Shown: positions 11,958 through 24,378, numbered from the stretch's first letter. The stretch is DNA of 64,000 nt from Heterohyrax brucei (GCA_028571685.1 CM053143.1:196051829-196115828); one strand, 5' to 3'. Notes: generated by a model from the letters alone, not told the origin. Translations and numbers: made by a program.

Positions 11958-12118
11958 CAAAAGAGCCTGGTGGTGCATTGGTTAAGAACCACAGCTGCCT
12001 AGCCAAAAGGTCCCAGTTCGAATCTGTCACCTGCCCCTTGGAGACTGTGGGGCAGCTCTACTCTGTCCTATAGGGTCACTGTGAGTAGGAACTGACTTGA
12101 CTGCAAGTTGTTTTTTTT
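11958..12118 (+). repeat. AfroSINE
   Basis: GCCTGGTGGTGCATTGGTTAA, then GGGGCAGCTCTACTCTGTCC and TATAGGGTCACTGTGAG, ending in a T run. Confidence 0.85.
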
Positions 12119-13954
12119 AACTTTTGTAATAAACCTCATAATCCTGAGTATCTGTGAGCTGTGTGTGGCCGTGGCAATGAATTACCAAATCCAGCAGGGA
12201 AGCATCAAGTGCCATGGGAGGGACAGCTGGTGGCAGATGGCATGAAGCTGGGACAGGGGAGGCGGGCCTGACCTCGGCCTGGTATGAGTCAGCCGTGGGC
12301 TGTTGGTCTTGCCTTTCCTTCACCCTTGTGAAGTTAGAGGGATCAGATGTCCCCTCCACGCCATTTTCAGAGGGGAGAACAGCTGAGGTTTGTAACTCGT
12401 TACCGCAGGGAAAGCCATGCCCTAATATGGTCACCAGGTATGCAGACGCCCCTCTTAACACGAGGCAAGGACCACTGGCTGCAGGCCCAAGGAACCCCCA
12501 CGAGCTTCAGGTGGAAGCTGGCTTCCCAGCCAGACTCCCTCAGATGTGTGCCCCAGGTGAGATGTGCCCAAGTGTGAACCCTCAAGCACCCCCTGAGACA
12601 TGAACCACTCACACCACTTGGCCTTGGTGAACCACAAACAGCAGCCCCTGGCCCTCCCATCAGGGACCCAGAAGGAACACCCACCCCCAGTGGCCAAGCT
12701 GGATCTAATGTGACACCCATCGCAGGCGTGAGTGCCTCCTGTATGCATGCGCTCAGGTCCCAGTCACAGGCCCGCTCCGGGTGGACCTCAGGCCCTGTCC
12801 CCCCTCACCCCCCCACAGCTTCCCCTCCCTCCGCGGCTTCCTCAGATGGCACACCTAGTCATGGACACCCATCACCCCACCTGCCACCCGTCATTCCTGG
12901 CCACAGACCTCCACCAGGTGGCACAGCTGGGACTTGTGGTTGGACCTGAAGATGTACCCCTGAGACCCGGGGTTCACGTCGTCGCTGTGCTGGTGCCGCA
13001 CCGGAGGCCAGCTATGCACGGGTCAGGTGAGGGCCCTGGGGCTCCCCTTGCACCCCATCCCTGGCCTGGTAATCCTCCATCACTAGAAGGAAGCCTGGCA
13101 AACTGGCAGCAGGAGGTTCCGGTCCAGGTTCCCGGTCTCCACCATGAACCCCATGTCAGCCCCCAGATGGGCTGGGCAGAGGAAGGGACAGATGTTAACG
13201 ACCGTCATCTCAGCCAAGAGCAGCCCCGTCGTCCCCACGGCTCAGGACAAAACCTTGGTCTCCTCTGTCACTTCTCATGTCTGACCCTACCAGCAGACCC
13301 TAAGAGCTCGCCTTACCCTGCCAACGACACTGTCAACACCTCACCCTTCCTCCGTGCCTTCCCCACAAGTGATACCACCATCACAGGCTAGACCAGTGGC
13401 CTCCTATCTGGTCCAGGGCTCAGTGTGTGACATTGCTTTGTGCCTTGAGATAGAAAAGGAAGCCAGTGGACAGATCTGTGACCTCAGGCCATTAGGGGAC
13501 AGAGCTGTACCGGGAGCTGAACATGTCCTTTGGAGAGGACCAGGGTCCCTGTGCCTCGGAAGCTCCCAGTCCAGGGGAGGACTGATGACCAGGACCTTCC
13601 TCCAGGGTCAGCAGAGAGCCTCCCCTGGAGCTGGCACCTGAATTTCGACTTTCAGGCTACCGGAGTGTGACAGAGTCTCTGTGTAAACCACCCACCGTTA
13701 CAGCAGCACTAGAGGACTAAGGGGCGTCCCAGCAGTGCCGGTCCTTTTTTATTAATCTTTCGTTTAGTCAGAACCAGAGTTTCCGGCCAGGCCCTGACTG
13801 GGTCAGATGCACTGTGCCCATCTCCCAGCCCCTCTCAATGCCAGGGTGGGTGGGAGACAGACACCAGAGAGGGGTCCCAGATGGAATGCCACCACCTGTC
13901 ACAGGGTCACCATGAGGACTGTTTTCAGTGAAGCTGCCAGGCTAACACAGATTA
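12119..13954. other. Intergenic, nothing recognised
   Basis: I see no family or exon here. The longest open frame (12732-13391, plus) is Pro/His-rich without a recognisable domain. Confidence 0.6.
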
Positions 13955-14230
13955 GGAAAACCTGGTGGTCTACTTCCAAAAGTCAGCCAGTGAGACCCAA
14001 CAGATCACAAGAGAGCACTGCCTGATGGGGTGCTGGACGTGAGACCCCGGGGTGGAAGGCCCTCGGCATGCCCAGTGAGCCCCACAGATCACAGGAGAGC
14101 ACTGCCTGATGGGGTGCTACACGGGAGTCCCTAGCGTGTAAGGCATTCAGCATACACGCTGACACCCTACACATCACAATGAAACACTGTCTGGTAGGGT
14201 GCTGGATGTGAGCCTTTCTGCAGTGAGTGA
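13955..14230 (+). repeat. 84-85 bp tandem repeat derived from a SINE-like segment
   Basis: The motif CAGATCACAAGAGAGCACTG starts at 14001, recurs at 14085 and, more diverged, at 14170. The first unit begins in an AfroSINE/RTE-like stretch (GGTCTACTTCCAAAAGTCAG). Confidence 0.8.
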
Positions 14231-14937
14231 CTGACGCCCAAGGCCCCTTTCTGTGGTGCTTTCTCCCACCTAGAATGTTCTTTCCAGTTTAGAGCTTGGG
14301 CAATGAGAATCGACTCAACGGCAGTGGGGGTACCCACTGGATACCCTCCATATCTGAAGGCCCCCTGTCTTGGGGCCTCACTGACATCTGCCCAGTCCCT
14401 TGCCAGGGGCCCCTAGACAAGCATTTTGAGGGACTGACAGGAGCTGGTCTTCAGGGGACCTTCTGCCTGCCACACCCTTGACAAACTAGGTACCGCCACT
14501 TGTGTGACAGTAGAACTGTGCTCCGTGGGGGTTTCCATGACTGGTCTCCTGGGAGGAGGTCGAGGGCCCGTTTCCCAGGAAGACTCTGGGTGGACGCAAA
14601 CCCCTCAGTTAGCAGCTGAGTGCCTGTCCTGCCCACGTCTACTCACCTGCTGGTCCCTAAGGAGTATTCAAGGGGAAGCCCCCCCTCCTCCTGGGAGGCA
14701 CCAGCGTCACAGCAGCTCCGGGCTGCCACCAGGGTTCTGAGTCCCTGTAGCTGGCCGAGCCCAGCTTCCCCTTGGTGTGCTGTCACGAAGGGACATCTTC
14801 AAAGGCACGCACAGAGCAGGGCCCTCTGGGCCGCAGGGCTGCCGTGAGGATCGTGCCGGCAGAGGGCCCCCGCATGCCCTTCTTTTGAGGAGCTTCTCTT
14901 TTCTTTGTAAACATCACCTCCTTCTTTGCTGGTCAGG

Positions 14938-15054
14938 AGTTCCCAGGTGGCACTAACGATTAAGTGCTTGGCTGCTAACCACAAGGTTGCAGGTTCAAAT
15001 CCTCCCCGAGGCACCTCCGAAGGCAAGCCCAGTGACCTACTTCTGGTGACCACT
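14938..15054 (+). repeat. AfroSINE
   Basis: It runs from CCCAGGTGGCACTAACGATT to GCTGCTAACCACAAGGTTGC and the long-form middle (GTGACCTACTTCTGG). The 3' end is missing where copy 4 of the unnamed family begins. Confidence 0.7.
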
Positions 15055-15445
15055 GACTTGACGGTCTGACAGCCTGGAGGGTCCCCCGAGAACACGGCCC
15101 CTGGACTTGCTGCTAGCCCACAGCTGAGACCAGCACTGAAGCCCACACTTCAGACAAGGATGGGACTGGACTTGGGGGCACAGAGTGATGCAGGAGGTGT
15201 GTGCGCTTTATGGTTTAACATATCTATGAGGCTGTCCTGCTGGTTCCTTCCTGGAGGAGAGGCGGGAGGGTGGAGGGAGGAGCCAGGTGTTGGTTACGTG
15301 GCCCCTGGAAGGAAGGAGCGGAGGAGAGGGATGCACTGCCCAGGGAGGGGATGCTGCACAGAGGCCGGCACCCAGGGTTTCAGATGGCAAATGGACGTAG
15401 AGCGTCAGCGTGCGCTTTATCACAATGAAAACTCAAAACCCAAAC
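15055..15445 (+). repeat. Unnamed retroposon family, copy 4
   Basis: GGTCTGACAGCCTGGAGGGT, GCTGCTAGCCCACAGCTGAG and a final TATCACAATGAAAA correspond to copies 1 and 6. Confidence 0.65.
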
Positions 15446-15727
15446 CAGCCAGCCCCTCGGCCCGCGAGCGCCAGCGGCACAGCTCCGCTCTGACATGCGG
15501 GGCCTCCTGAGTCCAGCGGGGCTCTTGGGCAGCTGGTTTGGTTTTCAGTTCCTCCCTTGGGGTGTCACATGCCGCCTGCATTTTGTTTGTGGGCTCCCCT
15601 CTACCCTGGAGCCCACTGCTGGGCATGCATTCAGAAAGACGTGCCAGGCCCGCCGTGTGCCTCCTTTGTCCCCAAGTGCTCTGCAGGCTTCTGGAACGCA
15701 GGTCAAGGGTACTACGTGCTCCGAGGA

Positions 15728-15885
15728 AGGAGACCTAGTGGCGCGGTGGTTCAGGGCTCGGCTGGTAGCTCAAAGACCAGTGGTGCAAACCGGCCAGCTG
15801 CCCCGTGGAGGAGGCGCGGCGGCCTGCTGCCCCTCGGACTGCGGCCCCTGGAAACCCTTTGGGGCAGGTCGGCCCTGTCCTCCGG
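15728..15885 (+). repeat. AfroSINE, long form
   Basis: GTGGCGCGGTGGTTCAGGGC, then GCAAACCGGCCAGCTGCC, then GGAAACCCTTTGGGGCAGG and CTGTCCTCC. The copy is GC-enriched. Confidence 0.8.
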
Positions 15886-16364
15886 GGCCTCTGCGCAGGG
15901 CTCCACCGGGCTGCGGGGCGCTCGGGTTGGCGGGGCGCCGAGCAGTTCCCGGCACGGCCACGAGGCGGCAGCACAGCCAGGGCTCCCCGGGGACCCCGGC
16001 TTCTGGACGCAGACGGGACGGCCGGCAGGTGGCCCTGAGCCCCAAGACTCAGGTCCCCGGCGTGGGCTGTCCCAAGGATTGCAGGTGCGTCACACGGCCC
16101 AGCAGCAGAGTTACCACTTTGTCACCACACTGCACCCTGAGTCCTGAGGGACTGCGAGGCAATGACCCTCGTCCTCCGGTCAGCGGAAGAAGGCACTGCC
16201 CATGGCCAGTGAGGAACATACACTGTTTCTAACTTTACTACGGAAAATCTCACACCTACACAGAAAAAGGGAAAATGGTCACAGCCCCACAAGACTCTGA
16301 ACATGGCTCAGCAACTATTAACATTTTCCCAGCTGCTTTTCCTGTCGCCACGTTTTATTAATTA

Positions 16365-16859
16365 CAATGAAGTCAAAGTATGCAGTCCAAGTCAATCGTT
16401 CATGCACACCTCTCTGCAGCTCCATCCGCTCTCCCAACCCTGTGACAGCACGCTCCTGCCTTTCACTCTTTACTTCCAGGATCCTCCCAATGAACACCTG
16501 TCCCCACCTCTCTATCCTCTCCTCTCCCCTCTAGAAAGAAACCAGTAGGACAGCCTTTTATAAATGTATAAAACCATACAGTGCACACAACACATGCTCA
16601 CCCTGTGCCTCCGAGTCGAGCCCACTCCTTGTCTCAAGTGCTGACTTCAGTACTAGTTTCCAGTGTGGGCCAGCAGCAAGCCTAGGGGCCATGTTCCCAG
16701 GGGACCCTCCAGGCAGACAGACCATCAGTTCAGGTCTTTTAGTAGAGTTATTGATCGCCACACCTCTTTGTCTCATGTCATGTCAAGGGCTCCATTGTGT
16801 TCCCTGTCAGGGCTGTCTTTGGTGGAGGCCAGGCACCATCTCGTTTTTCTGGTCTCATG
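16365..16859 (-). repeat. Unnamed retroposon family, copy 5, left part
   Basis: It corresponds to the inverted copy 2 over its whole length. It continues rightward (GGCTGTCTTTGGTGGAGGCCA...) until interrupted by an LTR at 16865. The remainder lies at 18757-19030. Confidence 0.65.
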
Positions 16860-16893
16860 CTGACTGCCATGGATTGAATCATGCCCACCCAAA

Positions 16894-17292
16894 ACTCTGT
16901 AGCCCTAAAAGACAGCAACTGATGGTCGAAGGCTTGAGAGTTCCCCTGGGAGCATGGCCTCTAGACCCAATGCTGCCCTGATCACAGACCACTACTGAGG
17001 TCAACCCTTTGGACAGGGAGGGAATGGGCTCGGGGACACAGGGTGACCACATCGTGTGTGCACATGATGGTTCTGTGCATCCATAGGATGCTGTCCTACT
17101 GGCCTCTGACTAGAGACGGGTGGGGAGGATGGAGAAGAGGGGACAGGAGATTGTGAAGAGGATGTGACATGTACGGAGCAGAAAGGAGGATCTGCTGTCA
17201 CCGGGCAGGGAGAGCAGAGGGCGCTGCAGGCAGGCGGGAATGCAACTGTGAATTGTAAACTTTCACTCAATCACAATAAAAATATATACATA
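16894..17292 (+). repeat. Unnamed retroposon family, copy 6, nested in the LTR
   Basis: It matches copy 1 from ACTCTGTAGCCCTAAAAGAC to TCAATCACAATAAAAA and interrupts the LTR soon after its 5' end. Confidence 0.7.
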
Positions 17293-17555
17293 TATGTGTA
17301 GCGATGTGGCTGGGCCATGATTCCCAGTATTTCATGACTGTCCTTCATTTTGTGAGTTTCCTGTGCTGTATGTTAAAGGTTTAGGGTGGGATTATAAATC
17401 CCTTTATAAAATCACCTCCCGGATCTCCTGTAAAGGGAGGTTCCCTGGAGTGTGGCCTGCACCACCCTTTATCCTTTCATCCTACAAGACATCAAAGGAA
17501 AGGGAAGCAAGCAGAGAACTGGGAACCTCACACCACCAAGAGAGCAGCACTAGCT

Positions 17556-18735
17556 TGCGGAGGTCCGCCATCAGCCTTGTAGACAAAGCCACGAGCCCCT
17601 GTAAATGACGGGCTGAAGCATCTCACCTGTGACATGTTTTCTAGCCTACTGCCCTTGATATTAATTGGCCTCCTAATTAGATTTTCTTCAAAAAGATACC
17701 CCCTCCTCTCCTGGCACAAGGATCAGGGGAGATGCCTTCTGAGAGGGGCCCTTTACTACCCCCTTGGTTTATGAAATAATATTGGGAAAACTTGTGCAGG
17801 AATTTCTGGGGAAAAGAGCTCAGAGGAATGATTTCTAACACAGCCAGCTTGAGAGCAGCGAGGCCGGCCCAACCCCTGCTGACTTCTCCCAGCTGCTCAC
17901 CCCTCCCTTCACTTGAGATAAGCAAGCTTGCAAGAAGGCCCTGAAGGGCTTTCCAGAGACAACTCCCCTTCCTCTCTTTCTCAGCTCTTAGATAGCAAAC
18001 ATCTTACTTCAGGAAAATAACTAGATTCCCAAGTTTATTACATTTGGTATCGGCAAACAGACAAATACTAAAGAATTGCCTTTCTTAGAGTAGTTTAAGA
18101 GAAACTTAGAATAAGGGACGGTGGACACCCATTGTCCTTACAGGAAGAGATAAGGAAGAGCAGAGAAGGAACAAATAGAGACTGTATAACCTTTAAGATG
18201 GGTTTGTCTTCTCTTCCTGCTTAGGTAAAGTTAATAGAAGTCTAAGATTAGTTTTGCTCCAGCTGTTAATTATAAATCACAAATATGCCTGTCTCAGACC
18301 ATTCTTTAGAGGATCCTAATGGTTAACATGAAAAGGAATGACAAAGTGTTTACTCTTTACTAACTAACAGAGAAGACCCTAATAATCAACAAAAGAAGAA
18401 GACCACTGTCTCTAACCATTGTTTAAAAGATCTTAATAGCTAACATAAAAAGAGACACTAGTCTCAGGCCATTATTTAGAAAACTCCAGTGATTGACATG
18501 AAGAGACCACAAGGTACCTGCTTCTTGCCTAGCCAATCACCAACGTGGTCAAAGTACTACTGCCTTACCAACTATAAAAAGATAACAATAAACTAAGACG
18601 ACCCTTCTTTCTTGCTCTCTGGGTCGGGCTGCCTTAAACCAGAAAAGTCTTTCCTGTCTCCTTTATTCATTTCCCGCCGCGCCTCTCCCTCCCTCCGTAT
18701 GGGACCCCGAAAAGTGTTGGGACTGGCTCCCGGCA
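17556..18735 (+). mobile_element. Second LTR (1180 bp) nested near the end of the MaLR-like LTR
   Basis: It begins TGCGGAGG and ends CCCGGCA. CTAGCT flanks it at 17550-17555 and 18736-18741. It has a TATA box (TATAAAAA, 18573-18580), AATAAA at 18587-18592 and three direct repeats in the U3 part starting at 18293, 18410 and 18463. No coding region is present. The 6-bp duplication suggests class II, but I cannot name the family. Confidence 0.7.
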
Positions 18736-18756
18736 CTAGCTGACTAAAACACTGAC

Positions 18757-19030
18757 GTAGTCTCCCAACCACAGGGGTCCTTCTGTCTGTGATGTTCTCA
18801 GGTATCAGCTGCTCCAGGTGGGTTGGGACTAATGTTCCTCAGATGGCAGCTTGCTGGCTTTTAAGACCTAGATGCCACTCGTCAGTATAGGGTGAAGAAG
18901 ACTCTCTTAGCAAGACTAGTTATGCTGATTAGCTTCAAGGTCCCCTGAAAACACGGTCTCCACACCCTTGTCCCTGCTACTTTATCTTTTGAAATGTTGT
19001 CCTATCCTCACTTTTTACTGAAGTACTTAT
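18757..19030 (-). repeat. Unnamed retroposon family, copy 5, right part
   Basis: CCAGGTGGGTTGGGACTAATG and GCTTTTAAGACCTAGATGCC fit the same consensus as the end of the copy at 55022-55690. It is displaced from its left part by the LTR. Confidence 0.6.
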
Positions 19031-19112
19031 AAAGCAAATTCCAAACACTATGGCTATTAATTGTAAATACTCAGTTTGCACCTCTAAATGATGAGGACTT
19101 TTACACTACCCT

Positions 19113-19280
19113 GGGGAACCCTGGTGGCGTCGTGGTCACGCGCTACACCTGCTAACCCAAAGGTTGACAGTGGCAATCTGCCAGGTGCTCCTTGGAAACT
19201 GTGTTGAGGCAGCTCTACCCAGGCCTGTAAGGTCTCTAGGAGTCTGAATTGACTTGACGGCAGTGGGTTTGGTTTGTTTG
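19113..19280 (+). repeat. AfroSINE, short form
   Basis: GGGAACCCTGGTGGCGTCGTG to GACGGCAGTGGGTTTGG. Confidence 0.9.
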
Positions 19281-19329
19281 GCTTAGGCCACTACCATTCC
19301 TAACAAAAGTGACAATAACTCCTTAATAT

Positions 19330-19740
19330 CATCTGACCTTTGTTGTTGTCAAAGCTCCAATTCATGGCGGCTCCATGGACAACGTAACCAAACACTGCCT
19401 GGCGCCGGGTCACTTCCACAGCCACTGGTCTGCTCGAGTCCTGTGCTGACGCCCCGTGTGCTGTGAGTGCCTTCCTGGCTGTCGGCTTCATCTTTCAGCA
19501 CTCTATCAGACAACGGTCTGTGGCGATCCACAAGGTTTCCAGTGGCTAATCTGGGGACGTAGGTCGCCAGGCCCTTCTTCCTAGTCTGTTAGTCTGGAAG
19601 CACCAATAAAATCAGCCCACCACGAATGACCCTGTCGGTACCCGAAATGTCCATGGTGCAGCCTCCGACAGCAAGCAACGAGCAAAACACCGCAGTGACA
19701 AACTGACAGATGGGTGACAGTATCATCTAATAACAAGCTT
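19330..19740 (-). repeat. RTE 5'-UTR-like fragment
   Basis: Its reverse complement resembles the 5' non-coding regions of the RTEs at 20548 and 39610, for example the patch reading ACTAGGAAGAAGGGCCTGG and CTGATAGAGTGCTGAAAG. Confidence 0.55.
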
Positions 19741-19849
19741 ATGTATCAAATTGCCCCAACTCTCTGACAACTATCTTGTTAAGACTGGTTTGTTCTGTTC
19801 TGATCCAAATAAGGTTCACACATTCAGTTCAGTGACACCTCTTACAAAA

Positions 19850-20018
19850 ATCCAAAACCAAACCCAGTGCTGTTGAGTCAATGCCAACTCGCAGCGACCC
19901 TACAGGACACAGTAGAACTGGCCCACAGAGTTTCTAAGGAGCGCCTGGCAGATTTGAACTGCTGACCTTTTGGTTAGCAGACATAGCACTTATCCACTAT
20001 GCCGCCAGTATTTCCTGA
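19850..20018 (-). repeat. AfroSINE, short form
   Basis: The inverted 3' end is AAAACCAAACCCAGTGCTGT and the tRNA-like head is CTTTTGGTTAGCAGACATAG. Confidence 0.9.
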
Positions 20019-20547
20019 CATCTGTTAAACTCTTTTATTCTTGAACAGTCCCCACTTCCTTTTTCTCTGGGCCCTTAAGTGATTAAAAAAACCAATCACT
20101 GGTCTTGTGGGCACCCCATGCTCTGACGCTAGCAGTTTGCTCCCTTTGGCACACGCCCGAGGGCCTGTCACCCGGTCGGTCCTGTGCTGGCATTAGTAGT
20201 GTGAGCGGTTTCCATGGGAATAAAGCCAAAGAATAGATGATTTAGTCTCCATAACAGTAATGTGACTCTTTACCTGGGAAACCAGAAATGCAGCCAGGCC
20301 TTGGCCCTACTGAGCCCCACAGTGTAGGGATGACACAGGGGACAGAGCTCAAGTTGGGATACCACTCCTGGCACCTCAGTACCCCCAACGTCACCTGACA
20401 GATGCACTTGCCTGGGTCAGATGAAAACATCTGCAACTGTGAGCTTTGCTTGTGTTCCAAGTTTTCCCGTGTACTCTTCCTCTCTTGTTACTCACTGTAC
20501 TTTGAGAAAACTGTAAATAGAAAAATACAAAAAGTAACATACACCTG
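20019..20547. other. Intergenic, nothing recognised
   Basis: It lies between a SINE and the 3' end of the minus-strand RTE. Confidence 0.5.
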
Positions 20548-23500
20548 CGTTGTTGTGGTCAGGTACCATCAAGTCCGTTCCGACTCATGGTGACTCTTTC
20601 ACAGCAGAACGACACTCTGTCCGGTCCTGTGCCGTGTCCATGGTCATCTTTATGCTTAAACCCACTGTTGGGGCCTCTGTGTTAATCTGTCATCGAGGGT
20701 CTTTCTCTTTTTCGCTGACCCTCCACTCTACCAAGCATGATGTCCTTCTCCAGGGACTGATTCTTGCTAACAACATGTCCAAAGCATGTAAGACCCAGTC
20801 TTGCCATCTTTGCTTCCAAGGAGCGCTCTGGTTTTACTTCTTCCAGAACAGATCTGTTGGTTCTTTCGGCAGTCCACTGGGCATTCAACATTCTTCTCCA
20901 ACACCACAGTCCAAAGGCATCAATTCTTCTTCTCTTCTTTGTTCACTGTCAAGGTTTCATATGCACATGATGTGACTGAAAATACCATGGCTTGGGTCAA
21001 GTGCACTTTAGTCTTCAAGGTGACCTCTTTACTTTCCAATACTTTGAAGAGATCCTTTGCAGCAGATTTTCCCAATGCATCTTTTGATTTCTTGACTGCT
21101 GCTACCATAGCCATTAATTGTGGACCCAAGTAAAACAAAATTCCTGACAACCTCAATCCTTTCTCCATTTATGATGCTGTTGCTCACTGGTCCAGTTGTG
21201 AGGATTTTTGTTTTCTTGATGTTGAGGTACAATCCATGCTGAAGGTTGTGGTCTTTCCTCTTCATCAGTAAATGTTTCAAATCTTCTTCACTTGCAGCAA
21301 GGCGGTGTCATCTGCCTAACACAGGTTGTTAATAAGTCATCCTCCAATCCTAATGCCTTCTTGTTCTTCATACAATCCAGTTTCTCAGATGATTTGTTTG
21401 GCATACAGATCGAAAAGGTATGGTGAAAGGACACAACCTGGCACACACACCTTTCCTGACTTTAAACCAGGCAGAGTCACCTTGTTCTGTTCACATGACT
21501 GCCTCTTTATCTATACACAGGTTCCTTGTGAGCATGATTAAGTGTTCTGGAATTCCCATGATATTAGCCATAATTCATCATCTACACAGTCAAATAGCTT
21601 TGCATAGTCAATGAAACACAGGTAAACACTTTTCTGATATTCTCTGCTTTTAGTCAAGTTCCATCTGACATCAGCAGTGACATCCCTGGTACCACGTCCT
21701 CTTCTGAATCCAGCCTGAATTCCTGGCAGTTCCTTGTCAACATACTGTTGCAGTTGCTTTTGAAAGATCTTGAGTAAAATTTCACTTGTGTGTAATGACA
21801 CTGTTGGACAATTTCTGCATTCAGTTGGATCGCCTTTCTTTTGAATGGGCATAAACATGGATCTCTCCCAGTTAGATGGCCAGATAGCTGTCCTCCGAAT
21901 TGCTTGGCATAGATGGGTGTGCACTTCCAGAGCTGCATCTGTTTCTTGAAATATCTCAATTGACAGTCCATCAATTCATGGAACCTTGTTTTTCACCAGT
22001 GCTTCAATGCAGCTGCAATTTCTTCCTTCCATACCATCAGTTCCTGATCGTATGCTGCCTCTTCAAATGGCTGAACATCGACCACTTCTTTCTGGTATAA
22101 GGACTCTATGTATTCCTTCCACCTTCTTTTAATGTTCCCTGAGTCACTTCACTATTGCAACTCAATGCTTGAATTTTTTCTTCACTTCTTTCTTGGCTGG
22201 CCTCTTTCAGCTTAAGAAATGCAGGATGTGTTCTTCTCTTCTGGTTTTCCATTTGTAGCTCTTTGCACATGTCATGATAATACTTTATTGTGTCTTCTTG
22301 AGCTGCCCTTTGAAATCTTCTATTTAGGTCTTTTACTTCACCAGTCCTTCCTTTTGCTTTAGTTGTTCAACATTCAGGAGCAAGTTTCAGAGTCTCTTCT
22401 GACATCCAATTTGGTCTTTTCTTTCTTTCCTGTCTTTTTAGTGACCTGTTGCTCTCTTGATGGATGATGTCCTTGATGGTATCCCACAATTTGTCAGGTC
22501 TTCGGTCCTTAGGGGTCAACACATCAGATCTGTTCTTCAGTTGGTCTTTAAACTCAGGGAGAATATAATCAAAGTCACACTTGAGCTCTTATGGACTTGT
22601 TCTAATTTTCTTCAGTTTCAATTTGAATTTGCGTATCAGCAATTGGTGATCAGTGACACAGCCAGCACCTGGTCTTGTTCTGACTGCTGACATGGAGCTT
22701 TTCCATTGTTTTTTTCCAAAGATGTAGTCAATTTGGTTCCTGTGTATTCCATCTGGTGAGGTCCATGTGTACAGTCGCTGTTTGTGCTGGTTAAAAAAGG
22801 TATTTGCAGTGAAGAAGTCATCAGTCTTGCAAAAATTCTCTCATGTGATCTCTGGCATTATTTCTATCAGCAAAGCTGTATCTTCCACCTACCAATCCTT
22901 CTGTTTCCAACTTTTGCATTCCAGTCACCAGTAGTTATCAGTGTACCCTGATTGCATGTTTGATCAATTTGATTGCAGAAATTGGTAAAAAATCTCTCTC
23001 TTCTTCTTTGGTCTCAGTGGTTGGTGTGTAAACATGAATTACAGCAGTGTAACTGGTCTTCCTTGTAGATGTATGGATATTATCACTAACAGCATTGTAC
23101 ATCATATCTTAAAACATCCTTTTTGATGATGAATGCAACATTTCCTTTTCAAGTTTTTGTTCCCAGCATATGGCTGTATGATCGAAAATGGCCAATACCA
23201 TTCCATTTCAGCTCACTAACACCTAGGAAGGAAACCCCAGCAGTGTAGTGGGGCAGTTCTCCTCTGAGCTCTAGGGTCACGGAGTCAGACCCTGACTCCA
23301 CGGCAGCAGGTTTGTTGTTTGTTTGTTTAACGCCTGGGATGTCAATGTTCACGTGCTCCATTTCATTTTTGACGATTTCCAATTTTCCTAGATTCATACT
23401 TCATACATTCCATGTTCTGATTATTAACCGGTGTCTGCAGATGTTTCTTCTCATTTTGAGCCGTGCCACATTAGAGAAGACACCAGAGAACTTCCTCCAC

Positions 23501-23830
23501 TCCTATGACTAAGGTCAACTCTACTTTGAGGAAGCAACCCTTTCCCAGGCATCTTCTGAGTGCCTTCCAACCTGGGGGGCTCCTTTTCTGACCCTGTATC
23601 AGACAGTGTTCCACGGCTATTTATAAGGTTCTCCCTGACTAGTTCTTTTCAAAACAGACTGTCAGGTCCTTCTCCCTAGTCTTAATCTGGAATCTCAGCT
23701 AAAATCTCTCTACCGTGGGTGATCCTGCTGATACCTACAGACCAGTGGCATAGCTTTCAGCATCACAGCCACAAGCTGTCAGACACATGGGGGCTGCTCA
23801 CTCTTCTTTATCCCCCTCACCTGAGGCTGT
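20548..23830 (-). mobile_element. RTE (BovB-clade) LINE, nearly full length, dead
   Basis: Read on the minus strand it holds, in order, the 5' region, endonuclease (VSELKWNGIGHF), linker, RT palm (GFRRGRGTRD; FIDYAKLFDCVD), thumb (LYLNIKKTKILTTG) and the C-terminal end (GRVEGQRKRERPS). A 3' tail matches the SINE ends. The frame is broken repeatedly. The Tyr codon of the YADD catalytic motif is TAG (plus strand 21316-21318). A SINE interrupts the endonuclease at 23228-23328. Afrotherian genomes are known to carry this clade. Confidence 0.9.
23228..23328 (+). repeat. AfroSINE nested in the RTE endonuclease
   Basis: It runs from GAAACCCCAGCAGTGTAGTG directly to GGGGCAGTTCT, so it lacks the middle. 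It is flanked by AACACCTAGG (23218-23227) and AACGCCTGGG (23329-23338), a diverged 10-bp target duplication. Confidence 0.85.
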
Positions 23831-23877
23831 CACCCTCCTTATCTGACGCTGTCACCCTCCTTACCTGATGATGTTAC

Positions 23878-24378
23878 TGTCATGGTTTGAATTGTGTCCC
23901 CCCAAAAATGTGTGCAGCCATGTGGCTGGGATATGGTTCCCAGTATCTTGGAAATGTCCTCCATTGTGTGGTTTTGCTAACCTGTATGTTAAAGGATTAG
24001 GGTGGGGCTGTGAATTCCTGCTATGGGGGAAGTTTCCCTGGAGTATGGCTTGCCCCACCCTTAATGCTTTTAGCTTGCAAGGAATAAAAGGAAAAAGAAC
24101 CAAGGACAATCTGAGAACCTCGCTACCATCAAGCAAGCAGCACCAGGAGCAGAACGCGTCGTTCAGACCAGAGGTTCTTGCGTGAGGACGCTCCCTGGAC
24201 AATGACTGATGCAATACCGGACTTTCCTCCAGAGCCGTCAAGGGGAAAGTCTTTCCCTGGAGAGGACGCCCTGAATATGGACTTGCAACCTACCGGACTG
24301 TGTAAGAATAAATCTTTCTTTGTTAAAGCCATCCACTCTGTGGTATTTCTGTTAGAGCAGCCCTAGCTGACTAAAACA
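23878..24378 (+). mobile_element. MaLR-like solo LTR, 501 bp
   Basis: It starts TGTCATGGTTTGAATTGTG and ends CTGACTAAAACA, with AATAAA at about 24307. A perfect 5-bp duplication GTTAC flanks it at 23873-23877 and 24379-24383, as expected for ERVL/MaLR elements. Confidence 0.9.

Larger units (their letters stand above)
16865..18751 (+). mobile_element. MaLR-like solo LTR carrying two nested insertions
   Basis: It starts TGCCATGGATTGAATC, like the LTR at 23878, and ends CTGACTAAAACA. A perfect 5-bp duplication CTGAC flanks it (16860-16864, 18752-18756). Its own sequence is 16865 to about 16893, about 17293-17555 and 18742-18751. The rest is a retroposon and a second LTR. Confidence 0.8.
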
